Virus record (IMG/VR): IMGVR_UViG_3300044641_002409 | Location: 1-43,194 of that record | Length of the DNA: 43,194 nucleotides | Direction: 5' to 3' (one strand) | DNA from: a virus | In this document: piece after piece, positions 7,946 to 13,630 of the stretch | Position numbering within the stretch: the first letter of the stretch is position 1 | Layout: every line of letters starts with the position of its first letter | Program-made: the position numbers and the translations under genes | Notes under the pieces: model-generated | The model's input: only the letters and a program-made list of their open reading frames with translations | The model's database searches: none | Told to the model about the DNA's origin: nothing

Positions 7946-8073
7946 TCCTCCGGATTTAATCGTCTAAATGCACTGCCCTCGTATGCCCAGCATGCCAGCC
8001 AGTTCTTCGTTAATCTATACTGCCTGATCATATGCTTGCACATCTCGTTCTTTCGTCTTCTATTCTTGTTCAT
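7942..8073 (-). CDS. MNKNRRRK-family small protein, copy 1 (43 aa)
   Basis: Minus-strand ORF from ATG at 8073 to TGA at 7944-7942, 43 residues, opening MNKNRRRKNEMCKHM and ending FRRLNPEE. A clear paralogue lies at 19982-20113 (opening MNKNRRRKHEKHKFL, ending FKRLNPEE, with the same length of 43 residues and the same NW...W-Y-x-G-x-A-F spacing). Both copies start inside the last codons of an AVEFL/AVEWL-family gene, so the pair moves as a module. Arg-rich N-terminus plus aromatic core suggests a small nucleic-acid or protein-binding domain; function unknown. Confidence 0.7.
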   Translation of the reverse strand: MNKNRRRKNEMCKHMIRQYRLTKNWLACWAYEGSAFRRLNPEE

Positions 8074-8272
8074 TTGATTCAAATGTTTCTCTGTAGTATA
8101 TCTCTGGCTTTATATTATTTGCTACATCTATACCGTATGCAGCACCATAAACATAAGCTTTGCATACATTCTGTTTATCTATTTCTTTAGCTTCAGCTAT
8201 ATCGGAACTGTGCAAGATCCCATTCTCTGCCAATCTCTCAACTAAAAACTCTACTGCTGTTTGTTGTTTCAT
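8060..8272 (-). CDS. AVEWL-family small protein (minus-strand copy, 70 aa)
   Basis: 70 residues, opening MKQQTAVEFLVERLAENG and closing YYRETFESNEQE. It has the shared plan of a small-protein family repeated at least six times in this window: N-terminal TA-V-E-W/F-L helix, a central A-K-E-M/I-(E/D)-K-x-x-x helix and a C-terminal YY-x-x-T-F-x-S tail. Such proteins are common in Bacteroidota phages; I know no function. The last 14 bp overlap the start of the MNKNRRRK-family gene, exactly as in the copy at 19786-19995. Confidence 0.7.
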   Translation of the reverse strand: MKQQTAVEFLVERLAENGILHSSDIAEAKEIDKQNVCKAYVYGAAYGIDVANNIKPEIYYRETFESNEQE

Positions 8273-8321
8273 TTCTATTCAACTTATGTGGCAATTTTTA
8301 ACACTTATTCTAAATTAATTT

Positions 8322-8349
8322 GTCCAGTATTTTTAGAAATAAACTGGAC
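8322..8349. terminator. Intergenic hairpin
   Basis: GTCCAGT at 8322-8328 pairs with ACTGGAC at 8343-8349, and an inner ATTT/AAAT extends the stem. It sits just downstream (minus strand) of the gene at 8353-8733. The run of U residues after the stem is short, so it may stabilise a 3' end or partly terminate. Confidence 0.4.
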
Positions 8350-8352
8350 GTT

Positions 8353-8733
8353 CTAACCCTTCAGGTTCTTACGATACTCAATCTCCTTGCGGATAATGTC
8401 CAGATGCCAGGCCGCACCACCGTACTCCAGTACTGCCTGTAGGTAGTCGTCGTCCATATCTCGTATTGCGATATACGATAATGGCTGTCTTCCGTCCTTA
8501 CCTCTCGATCCTCTGTACGCATACTCACGAACCAAATCAAACGGATCGTCCGCATAAACGTCAATCTTCTCGATCTTCGACATCGACATGCCTCCATACC
8601 GTCCGTACTCGTTTCCACCATCGATCATTGTTCCGTTCGAACATCCGCACGTCTTGTAGTCGTGAACACTGTACGATACCAATACCTCTCCGCACTCAAG
8701 GCACTTTACCCCGTTATAAACTAGCTGTCTCAT
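8353..8733 (-). CDS. DUF7695-like zinc-binding phage protein
   Basis: 126 residues. The N-terminal 50 residues follow a pattern widespread in phage proteins: CLECGEVLVSYSVHDYKTCG then CSNGTMIDGGNEYGRYGG, with Cys11, Cys14, His24, Cys29 and Cys31 placed to bind zinc and a conserved DGG-x-x-Y-x-R-Y-G-G turn. The C-terminal half contains a DDDYLQAVLEYGGAAWHLDI helix and a basic tail, which is less conserved. In the family (which I recall as DUF7695) no function has been shown. The 3' part of the upstream gene overlaps its start by 20 bp. Confidence 0.75.
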   Translation of the reverse strand: MRQLVYNGVKCLECGEVLVSYSVHDYKTCGCSNGTMIDGGNEYGRYGGMSMSKIEKIDVYADDPFDLVREYAYRGSRGKDGRQPLSYIAIRDMDDDYLQAVLEYGGAAWHLDIIRKEIEYRKNLKG

Positions 8734-9070
8734 TAATCATTTTTTTAACATTATCGAAGAACACCATATGTTTTTTAAGTATTATCTTTCTTTTTATTCT
8801 TTTTAAAAATGACTCATTGAAGTTTTTTGAAAAATCAAATACCCATTTCTCATTATTAATCTGTCCATCAACATACTTAATCATTGCCTGTATGTCGCTA
8901 AGCCCTAAGTAATCAAGATTATATATTTCCCTTTCATATTTTACATGAGGTATTACTACTTCTAGTATGTACAATTTGTAGTTTTCTTCTTTGTGAGAGT
9001 AATCTCTTCTGTAATTAGAGTCTACAACTACTTCAAAATCATCATTATTGTAATCTAAATCCCACTTCAT
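8714..9070 (-). CDS. Unknown charged protein (118 aa)
   Basis: 118 residues, opening MKWDLDYNNDDFEVVVDSNY. Rich in Asp, Asn, Lys and Tyr, with a hydrophobic beta segment (KLYILEVVIPHV) and a Lys-rich C-terminal region (KRIKRKIILKKHMVFF). Its base composition is more AT-rich than the genes on either side, which may indicate a separate origin. I do not recognise the family. It overlaps the gene upstream by 4 bp (ATGA) and the gene downstream by 20 bp. Confidence 0.55.
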   Translation of the reverse strand: MKWDLDYNNDDFEVVVDSNYRRDYSHKEENYKLYILEVVIPHVKYEREIYNLDYLGLSDIQAMIKYVDGQINNEKWVFDFSKNFNESFLKRIKRKIILKKHMVFFDNVKKMINETASL

Positions 9071-9312
9071 ATCAAATCCTTTCCTGCTAAATCGTTATCT
9101 GCCATCTTCTCTCGTATCATGTCCCTGATACGATCGTATATCTCAACCTCTATGTTGGTTGCCTGACGGTTGTTCAAGAAGCCATGCTTGGTTACAGACC
9201 TTAGCTCCTGGTCCAAGTCATGCAGCGTAGCCTTCCAACGCCACCCGTTCATTGCGTCATCGATCTCCCTTTGCTCCTCGATGGAGTCAAACTCAATTAT
9301 TACCTTGCCCAT
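9067..9312 (-). CDS. Small phage protein with GWRWK...LDQELR motif (81 aa)
   Basis: 81 residues: MGKVIIEFDSIEEQREIDDA, then NGWRWKATLHDLDQELRSVT, then a helical C-terminus with IRDMIREKMAD. The order E-E-x-x-E-x-x-x-A-x-N/D-G-W-x-W-K-x-x-L-x-D-L-D-x-x-L-R is one I recognise from short conserved proteins in many phages of unrelated hosts; no function is established. It probably forms a small helical bundle. Its start lies within the last 20 bp of the gene upstream. Confidence 0.65.
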   Translation of the reverse strand: MGKVIIEFDSIEEQREIDDAMNGWRWKATLHDLDQELRSVTKHGFLNNRQATNIEVEIYDRIRDMIREKMADNDLAGKDLI

Positions 9313-9472
9313 ATATCGTGTTATAATATCTCATTAATGCCTCAAACAGGAAGGCCGGTATCTCAAACTCGAAGAGGTCGCCCTCCTCGATTGACCAGTA
9401 GAACGATCCGTCTTCCTCCCAGAACTCCAGAGTACCACAGTAGCTGCTCAGCTCGTCAATCCTATACCTCAT
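9293..9472 (-). CDS. Small acidic protein (59 aa)
   Basis: Minus-strand ORF from ATG at 9472 to TGA at 9295-9293: 59 residues opening MRYRIDELSSYCGTLEFWEE and continuing with an acidic, aromatic-rich segment (FYWSIEEGDLFEFEIPAFLF). It is probably a single small beta/alpha domain. It overlaps the upstream gene by 11 bp and the downstream gene by 20 bp, in the same head-to-tail style as its neighbours, and codon use is like theirs (GAG, CTG, TAC). I do not recognise a family. Confidence 0.6.
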   Translation of the reverse strand: MRYRIDELSSYCGTLEFWEEDGSFYWSIEEGDLFEFEIPAFLFEALMRYYNTIYGQGNN

Positions 9473-9650
9473 CAGATAGGTATTTAATCATCACGTCACG
9501 AAACAATCTCGGTCCCTTGAGTCCTATCTTGCAGAAGACTGTCAAACGTCTCAGCAATCGATCGCTCGTTCGAAGGTCACCAGTCCAGATCGCCCTGTTC
9601 AGACTCTCTAAAAAACGCTCGTATGATCTAACTCTCTCTGAAGGTGTCAT
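9462..9650 (-). CDS. Small basic helical protein (62 aa)
   Basis: 62 residues opening MTPSERVRSYERFLESLNRA, with repeated Arg and Leu (TSDRLLRRLTVF) typical of a short helical bundle. No family recognised. It is the first gene of this minus-strand run; the 700 bp upstream contain no convincing ORF. Its transcript probably begins in the repeat-containing region at 9651-10140, although no clean Bacteroidota promoter is seen directly upstream. Confidence 0.55.
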   Translation of the reverse strand: MTPSERVRSYERFLESLNRAIWTGDLRTSDRLLRRLTVFCKIGLKGPRLFRDVMIKYLSDEV

Positions 9651-9822
9651 GAGTCAAAAATAATACAAGATTTTTATTCCGACAATGGGGTGGATTTATT
9701 TTCCATTTTATTTTCCATTTATTTTTTTTTTGACCGAAGGTATTTTTTAAAAGCCATTTTGCTATGTTTAGCAAAAAGGTGATGGAAAACGTAACTGCTT
9801 GACCTGTAAGATATTGCTGTTG

Positions 9823-10130
9823 AATGCTGATACAGTGCTGATGGTTTTAGGGCCTAAACGTCAGATAGACAGTTAGTTATGACGTTTTTGTGCTGTGTGC
9901 TGTTGAATTGCCAATTTTTTTTTTTTTTATTTTTTTCTTTTTTCATCTTAATACACCCCTATTATATATGGGTGTATTTTCATATTTATTTTCAATTTTA
10001 CTTTTTATCAGCACTATCAGCACTAAAATAAAAAAAAGAGAGATAAAAGACTAGAAATCAATAAGTTAAGAGAAAATTTTATCAGCACAAATACAGCACT
10101 CCATCAGCACAAACCAGCACAAACCAGCAC
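9823..10130. repeat. Phased, inverted GTGCTG/CAGCAC repeat array (copy 1)
   Basis: Left arm reads GTGCTG at 9835, 9890 and 9897 (plus TGCTG variants near 9815 and 9825). Right arm reads CAGCAC at 10009, 10018, 10083, 10094, 10105, 10115 and 10125, with successive distances of 9-11 bp inside each cluster, about one DNA turn. The two arms are in opposite orientation around the hairpin at 9951-9977. Phased short repeats of this kind are typical of iterons bound by a replication initiator or of operator arrays. Which protein binds cannot be told. Confidence 0.7.
9951..9977. terminator. Symmetric hairpin ATACACCC/GGGTGTAT
   Basis: ATACACCC (9951-9958) and GGGTGTAT (9970-9977) form a perfect 8-bp stem with an 11-nt loop, with T-rich flanks on the right and A/T tracts on the left. 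It can act as a bidirectional intrinsic terminator, or as a cruciform at the centre of the repeat array. Confidence 0.6.
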
Positions 10131-10324
10131 TAAAAATGTTGAATTTTGCGATATTCATATTTACGTAACATTTCTATAATAATTCAGTCCGATCGTCAGC
10201 TTAACATTTCTATAACATAGCTTAACGACTTTTTAATATTATCCGATCACAACCGGATATTTTTTTACAACCCAGTAAAACATATGTGGCACTTTTTACC
10301 CCATAACTCATTCCAATATGTAAA

Positions 10325-10354
10325 CAAAAAAACCCCATCCTTGCAGATGAGGTT
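10325..10354 (-). terminator. Intrinsic terminator of the lysine-rich gene pair
   Basis: On the minus strand AACCTCATC, a 6-nt loop and GATGGGGTT (10354-10331) form a 9-bp stem with one G-U pair, followed by a T run. It lies 22 bp after the stop of the gene at 10377-10634. Confidence 0.85.
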
Positions 10355-10376
10355 CAAATAACTTTCGATAAACCTA

Positions 10377-10634
10377 CTAGCCTAACTTCAGATTCAACTG
10401 ATGCTTGTAACCCTTGTTCCTCTTACCAGCAATCTCAGGACCCTTCGTGAAGTGATGATGCTCCATCTGATTAGAGTCAGGATCAGTCTTCTTGACAGTC
10501 CTTCCCCCAGGCTTGTGCTTCGGAGGGTTAGTCAACTTAATCTCTCCAGAGTAGATAACGTTCTCCCCAGCCAACTTGTGAGGCTTCGCCTTCGGTTGGA
10601 CCATCTTAAAGTGAGTAATCTTGCCCTTCTTCAT
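10377..10634 (-). CDS. Lysine/proline-rich small protein (85 aa)
   Basis: 85 residues, opening MKKGKITHFKMVQPKAKPHK, rich in Lys, Pro, His and Gly, low in hydrophobic residues (a short VIYSGEIKL strand is the exception). The composition resembles small nucleoid-like or virion-internal basic proteins; I do not recognise a family. It lies 2 bp downstream of another Lys-rich small gene and is followed by a strong terminator, so the two form a short leftward operon driven from the divergent control region. Expression early in infection is possible, given the divergent arrangement. Confidence 0.6.
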   Translation of the reverse strand: MKKGKITHFKMVQPKAKPHKLAGENVIYSGEIKLTNPPKHKPGGRTVKKTDPDSNQMEHHHFTKGPEIAGKRNKGYKHQLNLKLG

Positions 10635-10636
10635 GA

Positions 10637-10768
10637 CTACTTGTTCTGTGCACGCTTAATCTTGCCAGTCATCATCATCTTAGCCTTCGGATAGGTAGTA
10701 GGTACCTTCGTAGTCTTAACCTGCGCCTTCGTAGGGCTAGCAGCTTTCTTTGTCATAACTTTTTTCAT
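10637..10768 (-). CDS. Lysine-rich peptide (43 aa)
   Basis: Minus-strand ORF from ATG at 10768 to TAG at 10639-10637: 43 residues, opening MKKVMTKKAASPTKAQVKTT and ending MMMTGKIKRAQNK. It is almost entirely Lys, Thr, Ala and Pro, like histone-tail-type or DNA-compacting phage peptides. No family recognised. It is preceded by a palindrome and a TAAATTTG element (10792-10785, minus), 16 bp before the ATG, that probably serve as operator and promoter -7 box. An internal ATG at 10756 is an alternative start. Confidence 0.55.
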   Translation of the reverse strand: MKKVMTKKAASPTKAQVKTTKVPTTYPKAKMMMTGKIKRAQNK

Positions 10769-10780
10769 AACTTTCCTTTT

Positions 10781-10807
10781 GTCGCAAATTTAGACAATTT
10801 TTGCGAC
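10781..10807 (-). promoter_or_regulatory. Palindromic operator over a leftward -7 element
   Basis: GTCGCAAA (10781-10788) and TTTGCGAC (10800-10807) are perfect inverted 8-mers with an 11-bp spacer. On the minus strand the left arm includes TAAATTTG (10792-10785), a match to TAnnTTTG, though no TTG is seen at the expected -33 distance. A repressor bound to the palindrome would block the leftward gene pair at 10377-10768. Confidence 0.6.
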
Positions 10808-11170
10808 ATTTAGATGTGCAGGGGTATTGGGCTATATACCCTTTTCACGCGAGCGCACGCGACAGGAAACCGCTTTTTTTTCGCCATGGGGGGTGCGCTT
10901 TTTGGGATTTTGCTCCGGATTTTTCAGCTTTTTGCCGGCATGGATGCACGCGCACCCACACGCGCACCCATACGCCCGCACGTCCGCCCGTTACACGTAC
11001 ACGCACGCACACACATACGCTCGTTCGTTCGATTGTCGGGGCGAATGATTGGGCGAGGTGAATAGGTTTAAACCTAAAACAACCGCCCAACCAACCGACC
11101 GACCGCCCGTTGTTGCGTTCCTTCAGACGTTTGAAGACGTTGAATAGCCCCACCCCTCGCTCCATCTACC
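10808..11170. other. GC-rich, low-complexity non-coding island
   Basis: About 360 bp, clearly more GC-rich than anything else in the window, with alternating purine-pyrimidine runs (CACGCGCACCCA twice in tandem at 10947-10970; GTACACGCACGCACACACAT near 10997), CGTTCGTTCG, and a CCAACCAACCGACCGACCG run near 11087. A perfect 14-bp palindrome TAGGTTTAAACCTA lies at 11063-11076. Four overlapping ORFs on both strands are open here only because GC-rich repeats lack stop codons; none looks like a protein. Position between the leftward and rightward transcription units suggests an origin or a promoter-control element. Confidence 0.6.
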
Positions 11171-11347
11171 TGACAAACGCAAGCCCAACCTATAGAATTA
11201 CGAGTTAACTAACTGACTATCAATAGAGTTAACGATATGTTAACAAGTTGTCCTATCTGACTGAATTTTTTTTGCCTTGAATGGCTACTGATTATCAACA
11301 AGTTAGAAATTATTTTGCATTTTATTTGTTAAATTTATGTTAAAAAT

Positions 11348-11379
11348 TTGCAAAAGTCATTTCTGTTGACGTATCTTTG
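11348..11379 (+). promoter_or_regulatory. Rightward Bacteroidota-type promoter
   Basis: TTG at 11348-11350, 21-bp spacer, then TATCTTTG at 11372-11379. Transcription should start near 11385 at a small hairpin GTTCC-AAACGA-GGAAC (11384-11399) that would form the 5' end of the mRNA. The 177 bp to its left (11171-11347) hold only GTTAAC-type short repeats and no gene. Confidence 0.7.
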
Positions 11380-11494
11380 TATTGTTCCAAACGAGGAACG
11401 GAAGTTTTGAAAGTCTGAATACACACACTATAATAGTCACAGCGTAATTAAAAGCGGAGTAAAAACTCAAGCACGATACCGACAAGAAAAAAAA

Positions 11495-11746
11495 GTGTTA
11501 AAAAATTTGGAAATTAAAAAACTTATTACAAACCTTTGTGAAGTTCTTTGCTTAACGGTACATGCAAAAGGGTACAAACAAAAGATAGGGCGTAAAATAG
11601 TTGCTTACATGCTTGCTCTAGAGGTGGAAGACCTTGGTACTGTTGACCTATATTTTCTCAACAGTTTCGACAATATACCATTGAAAATGATACGACAATA
11701 CCTTGTGATAGTTCGATTCTATTTATATAAGCGTAGTGCAAGGTGA
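11495..11746 (+). CDS. Small helical protein, first gene of the rightward block
   Basis: 83 residues from a GTG start (11495). The sequence is helical: KKLITNLCEVLCLTVHAKGY, then RKIVAYMLALEVEDLGTVDL, then KMIRQYLVIVRFYLYKR. The order R-K-x-V-A-Y-M-L then a short helix and R-x-Y-L-x-x-x-R-F-Y recalls the C-terminal DNA-binding helices of DnaA-like proteins, but the DnaA signature itself is not present, so this is only a hint. A 95-nt leader with a 5' hairpin precedes it. A role in early regulation is suggested by its position as the first rightward gene. Confidence 0.55.
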   Translation: MLKNLEIKKLITNLCEVLCLTVHAKGYKQKIGRKIVAYMLALEVEDLGTVDLYFLNSFDNIPLKMIRQYLVIVRFYLYKRSAR

Positions 11747-11753
11747 CAGAATA

Positions 11754-11800
11754 GGTGCGTGTTAGTAGACTAACTTAATCGGAGCGAAACCGAGCGCACC
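11754..11800 (+). ncRNA. Three-way-junction RNA element in a leader
   Basis: Forty-seven bases that fold as three helices around a junction: GGTGCG/CGCACC (11754-11759 with 11795-11800), GTTAG/CTAAC (11761-11765 with 11770-11774, loop TAGA) and TCGG/CCGA (11779-11782 with 11790-11793, loop AGCGAAA). It lies in the 78-bp gap between two genes, 25 bp before the ATG at 11825. I do not recognise a known riboswitch or ribozyme; hammerhead core sequences are absent. Confidence 0.5.
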
Positions 11801-11824
11801 ACTAACCAATAAAAAACAAGTAAC

Positions 11825-12154
11825 ATGAAAGAAGTAATTTTTAACATCGGATTGAATAACAATACGATGGGTGCTGACAGTGTAGTAAGCACATTATTTC
11901 AAAACAAGTTTTCCTTAAGCAAGTGGGCTATAAAGGACGGAATTTATGAGGATACGGTCGAGCCAACGGTCGTAGCTTACGGGCACACTGACTTATCGAC
12001 CGAACAAATAATATCGGTTATCGAGCGTTTGTGTGTAATGATGACTCAAGAATGCATTGCCGTAATGATTGACGGGGTGGGCTATCTAGTGTACGACCCA
12101 TCATTTGAGGGCGAACGGTATGAATTTGACAAACAATACTTTTTAACATGGTAG
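11825..12154 (+). CDS. Unknown protein (109 aa)
   Basis: 109 residues, opening MKEVIFNIGLNNNTMGADSV. The alternation of strands and helices (VEPTVVAYGHTDLSTEQIIS, ERLCVMMTQECIAVMIDGVG, YLVYDPSFEG) suggests a compact alpha/beta fold. No catalytic or metal motif is evident. It is followed with a 7-bp overlap by a 42-codon gene, and is preceded by the three-way-junction element, which could control its translation. I do not recognise it. Confidence 0.6.
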   Translation: MKEVIFNIGLNNNTMGADSVVSTLFQNKFSLSKWAIKDGIYEDTVEPTVVAYGHTDLSTEQIISVIERLCVMMTQECIAVMIDGVGYLVYDPSFEGERYEFDKQYFLTW

Positions 12155-12276
12155 TAGGGCTTAACTTCATGGACGGGCGGGATCGACTACAACAGGTCGT
12201 TAACCTCGGTCAACCTAAGGTGATCCATGGCGTTAAGATTGACGTTCAGACGGCAGAGAGATTGTTGAAAAAGTAG
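12148..12276 (+). CDS. Small unknown protein (42 aa)
   Basis: ATG at 12148 overlaps the last codons of the upstream gene; stop TAG at 12274-12276. The product opens MVVGLNFMDGRDRLQQVVNL and ends IDVQTAERLLKK. A strand-helix-strand-helix outline is likely and codon use matches its neighbours. No family recognised. It is followed by a gene that starts 12 bp downstream, in keeping with a polycistronic transcript. Confidence 0.5.
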   Translation: MVVGLNFMDGRDRLQQVVNLGQPKVIHGVKIDVQTAERLLKK

Positions 12277-12288
12277 TAACTTCATATC

Positions 12289-12486
12289 ATGGAGAACTAT
12301 CAATTTCTCGTGCAACCGATAGGTCTGCCCGAAGCATGGGTTGTTCCCGTATTGGGAACTACTGATGAGGAAAGAAGAAACGATTTGTATTTGTACATGT
12401 TGGATTTAGGGATAAACTATTTCGAGATTCAGCACTACGATAAGATACGAACGAATGTATTAATTGATGATATAAATTTGAATTAA
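12289..12486 (+). CDS. Unknown small protein (65 aa)
   Basis: 65 residues opening MENYQFLVQPIGLPEAWVVP and ending VLIDDINLN. It has a hydrophobic strand (WVVPVLG) and an acidic helix (DEERRNDLYLYMLDLGINYF). No motif is recognised. It is followed 2 bp later by the next gene. It probably belongs with the neighbouring small proteins of the early rightward operon. Confidence 0.55.
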   Translation: MENYQFLVQPIGLPEAWVVPVLGTTDEERRNDLYLYMLDLGINYFEIQHYDKIRTNVLIDDINLN

Positions 12487-12488
12487 AT

Positions 12489-12773
12489 ATGGAAAGTAAT
12501 AACTTGTTACAGTTTATGGATGGCATCCTTGAGCATGGGGAAGCCATCTACTCATCTTCCCTCGGAACGATGAGTGTGAAAGGAGATGACGTTATAGGCA
12601 CACAACGTGTGTACCTAAGTGTGTATGACGATGACGACCGGTCGTTCGTTGGGCATGGCATTAAGTCTTACATGCAAGCGTTCGGATACGATTTAAGCCT
12701 CAGAGAGTATGCGATGAGGGGGATGATACTGGAAGGTAAGTTGTATCTTAATTTGGTCGAGGTATGCTTTTGA
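12489..12773 (+). CDS. Unknown protein (94 aa)
   Basis: 94 residues opening MESNNLLQFMDGILEHGEAI, with an acidic middle (VYLSVYDDDDRSFVGHGIKS) and a C-terminal part ending LVEVCF. No membrane segment or known motif. The start codon lies 2 bp after the stop of the upstream gene, and its last 10 bp overlap the start of a small membrane protein. I do not recognise the family. Confidence 0.55.
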   Translation: MESNNLLQFMDGILEHGEAIYSSSLGTMSVKGDDVIGTQRVYLSVYDDDDRSFVGHGIKSYMQAFGYDLSLREYAMRGMILEGKLYLNLVEVCF

Positions 12774-12940
12774 TTTATATTTTAGGTGCGATTTATTGGT
12801 ACGTCAGCACCATGGAGTTGTATATCTTCTATCGGGAGGGAGAGGACAACGTCCTATTCAGCGACCGGGCGTTCATGTTTTTAATCTTTGCAATGTTCGG
12901 GTGGTTAATGTACCCGATAAGTCTTTTTCGCAAAAATTAA
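12764..12940 (+). CDS. Small two-helix membrane protein (58 aa)
   Basis: ATG at 12764 lies inside the end of the previous gene; TAA at 12938-12940. The 58-residue product has a hydrophobic N-terminal segment (MLLIYILGAIYWYV), a charged middle (FYREGEDNVLFSDR), a second hydrophobic segment (FMFLIFAMFGWLMYPISLF) and a short basic end (RKN). It should sit in the inner membrane with both ends on the same side. Small membrane proteins of this type in phages often act on superinfection or lysis timing; here that is only a possibility. Confidence 0.6.
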   Translation: MLLIYILGAIYWYVSTMELYIFYREGEDNVLFSDRAFMFLIFAMFGWLMYPISLFRKN

Positions 12941-13000
12941 GAATTTAGTGCTGGTTAGTGCTGATAGAATGACGGTTTTGTGCTGATAACGTATTTTCTG

Positions 13001-13023
13001 AAACCCCCTATTTATAGGGGTTT
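13001..13023 (+). terminator. Hairpin terminator AAACCCC/GGGGTTT
   Basis: AAACCCC and GGGGTTT flank a short A/T-rich loop, and the 3' side continues into a T-rich stretch (ATCTTTCTTTTTTG). It can end transcription after the small membrane protein gene at 12764-12940. It also occupies the same place in repeat region 2 that the 9951 hairpin has in region 1. Confidence 0.6.
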
Positions 13024-13092
13024 ATCTTTCTTTTTTGTTATTAATGTTGATTGTGTTGATAAAAGTATAAAATAAAAATAAAAAGTAAAATG

Positions 13093-13112
13093 ACCCTATA
13101 AAAAGATAGGGT
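13093..13112. repeat. Perfect inverted repeat ACCCTAT/ATAGGGT
   Basis: ACCCTAT (13093-13099) and ATAGGGT (13106-13112) with a 6-bp AAAAAG-type loop form a perfect 7-bp stem inside the second repeat region. No U run follows, so it is more likely a protein-binding or structural element than a terminator. Confidence 0.55.
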
Positions 13113-13255
13113 AGTAAAGAAATAAAAAAAAACTTTTTTTGCCATTTCAACAGCACTATCGACATTCATTTTGTAACACATTAATTTATAGTTTTTTAAC
13201 TGCTGATAAGTGAAGTGATTATTCAACACTCTATCAGCAAAATCTTACAGGACAG

Positions 13256-13399
13256 ATGATTAGGTTTTTATTTTTAATTTTGATTTTTAACCTCCTATTG
13301 GGAGGTCTACTGATGCTTATTTTGCCATTGAGTTATTGGTCGCTATTGGCTATTCCGGTAGTGCTTTTTATTTACATTAAATTTTTAGATTTGATATGA
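13256..13399 (+). CDS. Small hydrophobic membrane protein (47 aa)
   Basis: ATG at 13256 to TGA at 13397-13399; 47 residues. Nearly the whole chain is hydrophobic: MIRFLFLILIFNLLLGGLLM, then a Pro-Leu-Ser-Tyr-Trp turn and WSLLAIPVVLFIYIKFLDLI. Two membrane helices are likely. Its TGA overlaps the ATG of the next gene (ATGA), so translation is coupled. Function unknown. Confidence 0.55.
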   Translation: MIRFLFLILIFNLLLGGLLMLILPLSYWSLLAIPVVLFIYIKFLDLI

Positions 13400-13629
13400 G
13401 GAACGAAGAAACACTTGAAGAAGCATCTTTGAGATATAATCCTGTAAAGAAATTAGATGGAGAATTTATAAGACAAGCCTTTAAGGAAGGTGCTAAATGG
13501 ATGGCTGAAAGAATGTATAGTGAGGAAGAAGTCTTAAAAGCACAACAAGCAATATTAAACAATATAAGACACGCTTTGGATAATGATAATTATATCATTG
13601 AATACCTTGAACAATTTAAAAAGAAATAG
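13396..13629 (+). CDS. Phage small protein with FKEGAKWMAERMYSEEE motif
   Basis: 77 residues. The stretch AFKEGAKWMAERMYSEEEVL (about residues 28-47) is a helix that recurs in many Bacteroidota phage proteins, usually in the form F-x-x-G-A-x-W-x-x-x-x-x-Y-S-E-E-E/D. A C-terminal helix (NNIRHALDNDNYIIEYLEQF) follows. No function is established in the family. It begins by ATGA overlap with the membrane peptide and is followed one base later by a second family member-like gene. Confidence 0.65.
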   Translation: MRNEETLEEASLRYNPVKKLDGEFIRQAFKEGAKWMAERMYSEEEVLKAQQAILNNIRHALDNDNYIIEYLEQFKKK

Positions 13630-13630
13630 T

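Larger units (their letters stand above)
9651..10324. other. Non-coding region with repeats and hairpin
   Basis: About 670 bp with no supported gene. It holds homopolymer T runs (9725-9735 and 9914-9928), the phased GTGCTG/CAGCAC repeats, a strong hairpin at 9951-9977 and, further right, two copies of TAACATTTCTATAA (near 10166 and 10202). It is AT-rich apart from the repeats. Together these look like a control or replication region rather than decayed coding sequence. Confidence 0.6.
12948..13156. repeat. Second GTGCTG / hairpin / CAGCAC region
   Basis: GTGCTG at 12948, 12958 and 12980 (first two 10 bp apart), then two hairpins, then CAGCAC at 13151. The segment ATGACGGTTTTGTGCTG (12969-12985) matches ATGACGTTTTTGTGCTG at 9879-9895 with a single mismatch, in the same orientation. 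The region 12941-13255 has no supported gene. Its architecture repeats that of 9823-10130, so both may be bound by the same protein. Confidence 0.65.

Noticed and set aside
8466-8912. 148-codon plus-strand ORF
   Set aside because: It is antisense to the DUF7695-like gene and its upstream neighbour, both of which have clear features.
10083-10130. Possible CRISPR array
   Set aside because: Repeats are only 6-8 bp with 3-5 bp between them and there are no spacers or cas genes; the spacing fits protein-binding repeats.
10801-11165. Four overlapping ORFs of 73-106 codons on both strands in the GC-rich island
   Set aside because: They consist of Arg/Pro/His/Thr runs dictated by the repeats, are open in several frames at once and have no start context; treated as compositional artefacts.
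13041-13229. 62-codon minus-strand ORF
   Set aside because: It runs through the hairpin and repeat region, is dominated by Phe/Tyr from A/T runs and has no start context.
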